From Gaertneriomyces semiglobifer (Eukaryota > Chytridiomycota > Chytridiomycetes > Spizellomycetales > Spizellomycetaceae), in NCBI GenBank assembly GCA_025558075.1, contig JAHLKF010000065.1:1-12437 (forward strand): 12,437 bases of DNA, in the 5' to 3' direction. The position numbers and the translations under genes were made by a program. The notes beneath the pieces are model-generated. The model worked only from the letters and a program-made list of their open reading frames with translations. It was not told where the DNA came from and searched no databases. Numbering within the stretch: the first letter of the stretch is position 1; each line of letters starts with the position of its first letter. Shown one piece after another: positions 6,656 through 12,437 of the stretch.

Positions 6656-8311
6656 ATGACCGTCGCAACGGACAAACAGGCCGGCATGTCAGAGGACGAG
6701 ATCCGTCTGGCTTCGGTACGTACGGCTTTTCAGATGCAAAGTATGGAAAAAGTATGAAAACTAATGAAACGTATTCACAAACAGCTCGGTTACCAGCAGA
6801 ACCTCAAGCGGCAGTTCTCCGCATTCCAGAACTTCGGTTTCGTTTTGACCAATGCATCCGTACTGATCGGAATCGTACCACTTCTGGGCGATGCGATGCG
6901 GATGGGTGGGCCCGTCGCCCTCACCTGGGGTTGGCTCATAGTCGCTAGTTTCGTATTTTGCATCGCTCTTGGTATGGCTGAAATTTGTTCAACCTACCCC
7001 ACCGCCGGTGGTCTCTACTACTGGACTGCGAAGCTCGGCGGCAAAAAGTACGGCCCCGTCTTTTCCTGGTTCGAGGCTTGGTTCAACAGTCTGGGTCAAA
7101 TAGCCGGTGCCAGTGGGTCCGTCCTGGCCGCCGCTCGTCTCTTAGCAAACGCCATCGCCATCGGCTCCGGAAAGGTCTTGGACAAGTACGAGATCTTTGC
7201 CATCTTCGTGGCCATGATTATAACAGGTGCCATCATGAACTGCGTCGGCGGAGTGGGCCTGAAAGTGACCAGCATCTTTTCCGTCTGGGTGCACATCCTT
7301 GGCACCATCGTGATCGTCATTGTCCTCCTCGTAACCGCCGACGTTAAGAACGATGCCTCATTTGTGTTCAGTCGCTTCAACGACGCTTCAGGGTACACCG
7401 AACACGGTTTCCCCAAGGGCGTCGTCTTTATGTTGGGTCTCCTCACCTCTCAATGGTCCATGTTAGGTTACGACTCCTCCGCCCACATGTCCGAGGAAAC
7501 CAAAGATTCCTACGTCAATGGTCCCCGCGGTATTGTCTACACCGTTATTGCTGCTGTCACCATGGGTTGGGCCCTCATCCTCGGGTTCATGTTCTGCATG
7601 GACGACATTGAGGCCGCGGTCAGCTCCGACTTTGGAGCTGCCGGTTACGTCTTTTACCAAACCGCCGGCCAAAAGGGTGCCATCTTTTTGCTCGCTATCG
7701 TCATTTCTGCCGGCTGGTGTTGCGGTGTCGGTACCATGGCTGCCAACTCTCGCATGTTTTACGCTTTCGCCCGTGACAACGGTCTTCCCGCGTCCAAATT
7801 CTGGACCACCTTGAACACACGTACCGGTATGCCCATCCGCCTCGTCTGGCTCTCAGCCACGCTTGTCATTATCCTCGCCATCCCATCCATGTTCTCTGGC
7901 GAAGCAATGAGTGCTATCGCAGGAATATGTATTATTGGATTCACCGTCTCCTACGCCATTCCCGTTTTCCTCCGCATCACCGTCGGCCGTCACACTTTTG
8001 TCCAATCCGAGTTCAACCTGGGAAGATGGTCTACCATTTTGGGTGCCGTCGGATGCGCGTGGACGGCTTTGGCATTCGTCATGTTCCAAATGCCGTTGGC
8101 TCTGCCAGCTACCGCGAACACCATGAACTACACGCCTGTGGCTGTCGGTTTCATGTTGGTGTTTGCTGGTGGGTGGTACGCTCTGGACGCACACAAATGG
8201 TTCAAGGGACCCATCCCTGACATTGTGGACATGGATGTCAAAAACGACATGGAGTCTTCAGTGGCGACGCTGATCGTTGAAGAAGACTCGTCGCGTCCAA
8301 TCAAGAAGTGA
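6656..8311 (+). CDS. Amino acid / GABA permease, APC superfamily (spliced, 528 residues)
   Basis: Exon 1 is 6656-6715 (20 codons) and exon 2 is 6785-8311. Splicing restores the family's usual entry DEIRLAS-LGYQQNLKR-QFSAFQNFG, which is why ATG 6656 (context CACAATGA) is chosen over an internal ATG at 6764 inside the intron. About twelve hydrophobic segments follow. Family hallmarks are STYPTAGGLYYW (89-100) after TM2, the TM3 entry KYGPVFSWFEAWFNSLGQ, YDSSAHMSEET (249-259), and NSRMFYAFARDNGLPAS before TM9. These place it with eukaryotic amino acid/choline/GABA transporters of the Uga4/Hnm1/BAT1 type, which carry amino acids, GABA or related amines across the plasma or vacuolar membrane. Length is normal and no key segment is missing. 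The exact substrate cannot be read from sequence. The short cytosolic tails are hydrophilic and acidic. The gene stands alone on the plus strand, tail to tail with a RabGAP pseudogene. Confidence 0.94.
6716..6784 (+). other. Spliceosomal intron of the permease gene, 69 nt, phase 0
   Basis: The donor is GTACGT (6716-6721), the branch-like motif CTAAT lies in AAAACTAATG (6757-6766), and the acceptor ACAG ends at 6784. Two in-frame features demand it: exon 1 cannot read through to exon 2 in frame, and joining the ends rebuilds a conserved permease N-terminus. The internal ATG codons at 6754 and 6764 are not the natural start. Confidence 0.9.
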
Positions 8312-8664
8312 ACATGATCGGACCATGAGATGACGGATACGATGTTGCACAGTCACCTCATCCGGCAACTCCTTACTGCTGCATATGCATGTGTTCTATT
8401 TATTGTTGTTAGATGTGTTTAGAATATTGAACAGTGGACGGACGCCCCACGAGTGCAATCAAAAGGACAGATTCTAGTACCTTGTATTTAATGGGTTTAA
8501 TGAACGAGAGCAAATGCTTTCCTATTGCATTTCATCGTATTTACACTAACTTACAAAGATAAACTCAAAACTAGAACTACCTAACTATATACTGATGCCG
8601 AGTCCCTCTAAGAGGAGTCCTACATCTTCCAACATCCATGGCACGTCATCGCCAGCTACTCTCA
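8312..8664. other. Convergent 3' flanks; no gene
   Basis: This interval separates the 3' end of the permease from the 3' end of the minus-strand RabGAP pseudogene. It is AT-rich, with TATTTATTG near 8398-8406, which on the minus strand reads as an AATAAA polyadenylation-type signal for the pseudogene side. No tRNA, repeat or coding frame is visible. Confidence 0.5.
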
Positions 8665-10374
8665 TCAACGGTCTGCGTCAGAATCGTTGCCAGAGGATGC
8701 CTTGATCTTCAGTTCATCCAGTGCCTCCTTCAGTTTGTCCCTTCGCCCGTCACGTCGGCTAATTCTCCATCAACCGCTCGTTCTCTCTCCTCAAGCCTCG
8801 AATCAATGAATGCAACGCAGAGAGCTCTGCAGGCGTGACCGGCTGCAACCGCTGTTTGACTTCATAATCATGTCGAAGGGTCGTGATGGACTGCACCGTT
8901 TAATGTCCGAATGAACGGGGACAACGCGTCCGTTACCAAATCGCCAGTGAGGATCGGCGTACGGGGCAAGCAGACGTTCGCCTTTAAGTGCCTCGAGAAG
9001 GTCTTCAAATTCTGTAAGAGAGAGGAGATAGGATTCGTTTCGCAGCAAGAGGGCGATGGAGAAGCGGAGTATGTGAGGATAGCGCCTTCGCTGAATATCA
9101 GGTCCCAGATGCGGTCGATGATTTGAGAGGGATGGTGTAGACGACAGGGTGAGAAACCATTGCGAGCGTACATCTGGGAGGTTATTCCGAGCGTCGCAAA
9201 GTGCTGGTGCAGGTTGGGAAAAGAATGTGGAGGAAGTGCGTGTGGAGATGTAGGAGCGTGTGCAGGAGAGGCATGGTGGGAGTAAACAGTGTACGGAGGC
9301 CGTGTGGGGGTGATTGCGGACGTTGGACTGATCGGAGAGGAATGGATGAGAAGGGAGAATGTTTGTCCTCTGCGAGCTGGAGTTTGCGACTTTAGAATGG
9401 ACCTGAGAATTCAACATACGAACGTTCGAGTGGGTACTCACCCTTGCATAATCAAACTCCAACTACAAAACTCAATCCCTGACAGTAGCCTACTTCTGGG
9501 TCGTAACACTGTACGCTTTCAAATCCTAAACAGCTTGTCCTGCGCCTCCCGCCTTCTCGGAACTGCTCCAAATCAGGAACGTACGGGAGATATCCGCCTG
9601 ATGATTCGCTCGTACGGCGAATCCTGCTTTAATAATATGGGTATGTTGGGAAAACCGGGACGGAGAGATGGCCGATAAGAATAGCCAAATCTGCGGTCGC
9701 CGAGAAGAAGGGATACCATTTCGAACCTTGGAACGAATGAATGTGGAATTCTGTTGACTGCTGCAACCGGGTTCGCGTCGTTGATCAGTTCTTCCCAAAA
9801 TTGCACATCCTCATCTTTGCCATCGTCGCATCGTCGCTTCAATGTCAAATTTCGTAGTGTGGGTTGATACCCTCTGATACTCCCATCTTCAACGTAGACG
9901 GTCTTGGGATTCAGCGTAAGCGCTTGATTCTGACACTCCGTCGCTTCAGCAGAAATTTAACAGATTCATCATCCAAATCGGCCATAACACTTGAATTCGC
10001 CTTGGTTCTTTTTCAACGAGCGATGAAGCGGATGCCCTGTGCAACGATGCGGATGGCGGCGAGCTTTCCGTGATGGCTTCTTGTCAGATACAACGCCCAG
10101 ATACGAGGCGCCAGTTAACAGAATTTCTGTCCAGACGTACGGTTGATCTTCAGGTCGTTCTTCTTGTCGGTCGGAGGAGTAGGTGGGCTTCTGGGGCAAG
10201 ACTGCTTGTTCGGGGAGTGATGAGCGGGGGCTGGGCCTTTGCCTTTGTCCTTGCTGAAGTGATTCCTTTTGCACTACTTTTTTCCTGCACCTCTGATACA
10301 GGTTGCTCAGTTGCGAGGTCGGGCAAAGCCTCTGCTGACGCCGCGCGAGACGTCAGGGCAGTGGTATCCGACAT
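8665..10374 (-). pseudogene. Decayed TBC-domain Rab GTPase-activating protein gene
   Basis: The probable start is ATG at 10372-10374 (an in-frame TGA lies just upstream) and the end is TGA at 8665-8667. A Ser/Thr/Pro-rich N-terminus is followed, in changing frames, by TBC-domain landmarks: FWEELIND near 9800, RNGIPSSRRPQIW near 9710, the arginine-finger motif DISRTF (9577-9594), the glutamine-finger motif YDPEVGYCQG (ending 9476), HFATLGITSQMYA, WFLTLSS (near 9140-9159), RIWDLIFSEG (9085-9115) and ILRFSIALLL. The C-terminus is a charged coiled coil (LRRENERLMEN, then KLKEALDELKIKASS). The protein would have switched off Rab GTPases in membrane traffic, Gyp5/EVI5/RabGAP1 style. Both catalytic residues survive, but at least seven frame changes within continuous conserved text break it. 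An ancestral intron is still present, so this is not a retrocopy. Confidence 0.8.
9377..9441 (-). other. Relict intron in the TBC pseudogene, about 65 nt
   Basis: Read on the minus strand, the conserved TBC text GLSFVVGV...IMQ ends at GTGAGT (complement of 9436-9441). It resumes as LAEDK...FSLLIH after AACTCCAG (ending at 9377). CTAAAG, a possible branch site, lies about 20 bases before the acceptor. The length matches the 69-nt permease intron. Confidence 0.55.
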
Positions 10375-11299
10375 CTCTTCTCCTCAGCGGTCGCTGTTAT
10401 GGTTTTAGAATCACCTTGCTTCGGCTTGCTCAGCTCGGCCATGACGGGTTCGGGGGACATGTCTTTCCTGGACAAGTTGTTAGTCCTCCTTCTAACTGCG
10501 GAAGCGTAGGACGCAGTAACGGCCTCCGGCTTTCAAAGGTAGAAGCCTGTTCAATGGTTCAACCTTTTTATAGGAATGGTTCCTCCCTCAGCTCGAATGT
10601 TGGACCTGAAACTGGAAGTGTGATTTTAAAGGGCTGAGTGCGATGCCACCGCGAACAGAAAGTTGATCGCAAAAGGACTGTTATGTTATTATCAACAGCT
10701 ACTTCCACTCCTTGATAGTGTGACCAGCTATATAAGCATGCCGTACGTTCGGCTACAGTCTGCGGGTGCTTCTTTCAATGTTGGAAGCAGACGAAAGCAC
10801 TGGATTGGGTGTACTTGAGCTTGCGTTAACAGATACATACCGTCCCCGCCGACAGGCACTCTCGCTTGTTAACAAGGAGACGACCTTACTTGCTCATTCA
10901 TCCATATCCTTAGGAAACAACGACGGTGGCTGCATTCATGATGGCCTTGCGCGAGTGGATTCAAGACATGGAGTGCTGTTCGAGCTTGGCTACCTACTTA
11001 CAGGGAATGCCTGGGGCTGGCTAGCAAGATGCAAGGTAACATAATAGCCAGAGCACATCCGTTTCTCATAACGAGGATGACATGAACAGTCTCCGTTTGC
11101 TCCACCTGTGGCATGAAGGACGAAACATCTGGCGTGATTACAGGTGCTTGTGCATAGGGCGCACATGCAAGTTACCCTTTTCACAGTTCTTTGACAGCCC
11201 GTAATTGAACCGTCACTCATCGACATTGTCTACGGTTTCATTAGCACCATCGGACTCTGGTTAGCGTAGCTGAAATGATGGGTTCACTGTTCGTCTCGG
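10375..11299. other. Largely featureless; possible promoter with TATATAAG
   Basis: This is the upstream side of the TBC pseudogene. TATATAAG occurs on the plus strand at 10729-10736. An ATG-started plus frame at 10778-11044 (88 codons; text such as LGVLELALTDTYRPRRQALS) follows within 45 bases, which is a promoter-like spacing for a fungal gene, but no domain is recognisable. A cysteine-rich minus-strand frame at 10990-11226 overlaps it. I cannot support either as a gene, and I see no repeats or RNA gene here. Confidence 0.3.
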
Positions 11300-11773
11300 T
11301 TAAGTTGGACATCGACGCGGCCATTCAAGATCAACACCAAAACGGATGGCAGCTTCCATAACCTTTGGACGTCTCATCATTGTTAAAAGAGAATCCGCTA
11401 GCACCGTCGTCATCATGGGCACATGAGGTCCGTAGCCAGGGGTTACGCTTGCCAACAACGAACAACAAGCCTGAAGAGGACGTGCACCGGATTCAAGGAC
11501 ACTAGGTTTTAAAGGAACATTCCGATGAAGGAACCGCGAATGAAGTCGGGCACTACCAGACTCAGATGCCGCCACAGGACGAGGAGATTGCCGGCACCAT
11601 CGGAGGCCAGAGGCCAAGTGACCGCTACGGAGTAACGAGGTTCGGTCACCGGCAGAGACCACCAACAAGGGCAACGGAGACAACGTTTCGGTATTAGACG
11701 AGGCAGTTCTTGAGTCTGCAAGGTTTCGACGGTAGTCGCTACTTTCCAAAAGAGCGAACGTTTCCGAAGGCAT
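11300..11773 (-). CDS. Doubtful hypothetical ORF, 157 codons, Ser/Arg/Leu-rich
   Basis: The frame starts at ATG (complement of 11771-11773, A at -3) and stops at 11300-11302. The first 60 residues read like an unstructured regulatory segment (SDYRRNLADSRTASSNTET). The frame is open upstream of the ATG as well (DPANESTI), back to AATACAG, which resembles a splice acceptor, so it may be an exon of the gene on its right rather than a gene of its own. A second frame on the same strand (11509-11787) overlaps it. The later part is low-complexity and possibly frameshifted. No family is recognised. Confidence 0.25.
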   Translation of the reverse strand: MPSETFALLESSDYRRNLADSRTASSNTETLSPLPLLVVSAGDRTSLLRSGHLASGLRWCRQSPRPVAASESGSARLHSRFLHRNVPLKPSVLESGARPLQACCSLLASVTPGYGPHVPMMTTVLADSLLTMMRRPKVMEAAIRFGVDLEWPRRCPT

Positions 11774-11930
11774 GATCGTGCTTTCATTTGCCGGATCGAC
11801 CTGTATTCACTTTTTGACGCCGTGTTTCTATATATTCGAGTTCACCGTATCACGGTGTGCCTGTCTGTCGCGGATGTCCCGACAAAGGTCTCACCCACTG
11901 GGATTCAAAAACCAATAAAGGATGTAAAGC

Positions 11931-12437
11931 TCACAGAGAGTAATGGAGCAGGGTTTTTGCACGAAAATTACGGTCCTCAGCTCGAATTGCTCTGGACCAG
12001 GCCCTGCTTGCTGATTCATCAGGGACCACGCTTAGTATGATGGAGTGGATGCGTCTGTCGAGCTTGCACAGGAGTCTCTCCCGATCAATTTGGAAACCAT
12101 TATGGAAGAATTCGCGACACTTGTGAACGATAGCTACAGAGTGCTTCAACATCGCCGTTTCTTTTGAGATATTGCTCACCCAGAGCAGGGAACATAGTCC
12201 TGGTTGAACCGTTGAGGATTTGCAAATGGAGATGGACGACTTGTTAGTGGAACTGCCGTTTACCGCCGCTGAAGCCAGAGAAAACATGTGCAAATCGGCC
12301 AGAAGTGCCCGTGACCTGGTTAAAGTGCTGCGAACGGCGGGCATGCCTTCTTCTCGCAGCACTTCGAACCTTTTTGCCTGATATCGCAATACCGCGGCTG
12401 AGGTCGATCTCCTACCGCTGAGGCCGTCGACTTCTGG
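11931..12437 (-). CDS. Partial hypothetical protein, N-terminal side beyond the right edge
   Basis: The frame is open from the right edge of the window down to TGA at 11931-11933, 168 codons in all, with no stop in the part seen. It reads as mostly helical, with a serine-rich middle (AAVNGSSTNKSSISICKSS) and a more ordered C-terminal part (SVAIVHKCREFFHNGFQI, then LLCKLDRRIHSIILSVV). The spacing of hydrophobic residues there suggests a small helical bundle. I do not recognise the family. GTGAGC overlaps the final codons and may be a splice donor rather than a true end, in which case downstream minus-strand sequence could hold further exons. Length and composition make it the better of the two right-hand candidates. 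Confidence 0.4.
   Translation of the reverse strand, partial: PEVDGLSGRRSTSAAVLRYQAKRFEVLREEGMPAVRSTLTRSRALLADLHMFSLASAAVNGSSTNKSSISICKSSTVQPGLCSLLWVSNISKETAMLKHSVAIVHKCREFFHNGFQIDRERLLCKLDRRIHSIILSVVPDESASRAWSRAIRAEDRNFRAKTLLHYSL

Noticed and set aside
9425..9435. GTTCGAGT as a tRNA T-loop
   Set aside because: No acceptor stem, D-arm or anticodon arm can be built around it on either strand.
8803..9462. A single intact 219-residue minus-strand protein
   Set aside because: Only about half of this frame carries TBC-domain text; the rest is a relict intron and out-of-frame sequence. Neighbouring frames hold the remaining TBC motifs, so it is part of the pseudogene.
10778..11044. Plus-strand ORF downstream of TATATAAG
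   Set aside because: Promoter-like spacing but no family resemblance, no splice support and an overlapping opposite-strand frame. Left as a remark in the intergenic entry.
11822..12040. Plus-strand 72-codon frame
   Set aside because: It has no recognised domain, and its 3' part (from 11931) is antisense to the longer right-edge frame.

Overview
The window looks like nuclear DNA of a fungus, most likely an early-diverging (chytrid-type) one. The best evidence is a 528-residue fungal-style APC amino-acid permease interrupted by a 69-nt intron with GTACGT at its 5' end, a CTAAT branch motif and CAG at its 3' end. A second intron of about 65 nt sits in a neighbouring RabGAP pseudogene. Genes are close together, lie on both strands, and show no bacterial operon features. 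The chytrid assignment is an inference; 'fungal' is much firmer.

Layout. (1) 1-2604, plus strand: a broken copy of a long fibre-like protein gene, entering from the left edge. It reads as an N-terminal fibre segment, three discoidin/F5-8C-like beta-sandwich domains and a C-terminal C1q/TNF-like domain. It carries at least eight frame changes and two in-frame stops. This architecture resembles virion fibre or surface proteins of large DNA viruses, so the left end is best read as a fossil of an integrated virus-like element. (2) 2920-3186, minus strand: a small 88-residue ORF with a basic tail, of unknown function. (3) 3307-3612: two related short foldback elements built on the 8-mer ATACACAG, each flanked by a 6-bp direct repeat (GTGAAA and CTCTAC). 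They look like a MITE-type family. (4) 3851-4282, plus strand: an intronless 143-residue protein with two RING-type zinc modules in tandem. (5) 4283-6655: mostly non-coding. It holds a possible small two-exon gene (4665-5126) whose second exon overlaps a ~20-bp tandem array, followed by the permease upstream region. (6) 6656-8311, plus strand: the intact permease. (7) 8665-10374, minus strand: a decayed TBC-domain RabGAP gene, tail to tail with the permease. (8) 10375-12437: little is recognisable apart from a minus-strand reading frame that runs off the right edge and a weaker one below it.

How it fits together. The permease is the only clearly intact, recognisable gene. It probably sits in the plasma or vacuolar membrane and moves amino acids or GABA. 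It is bracketed by two pseudogenes of quite different origin: a virus-like structural gene and a host membrane-traffic gene. The stretch 1-4282 (fibre fossil, small basic ORF, foldback repeats, twin RING protein) may be the edge of one endogenous viral insertion, but only the fibre part directly suggests a virus.
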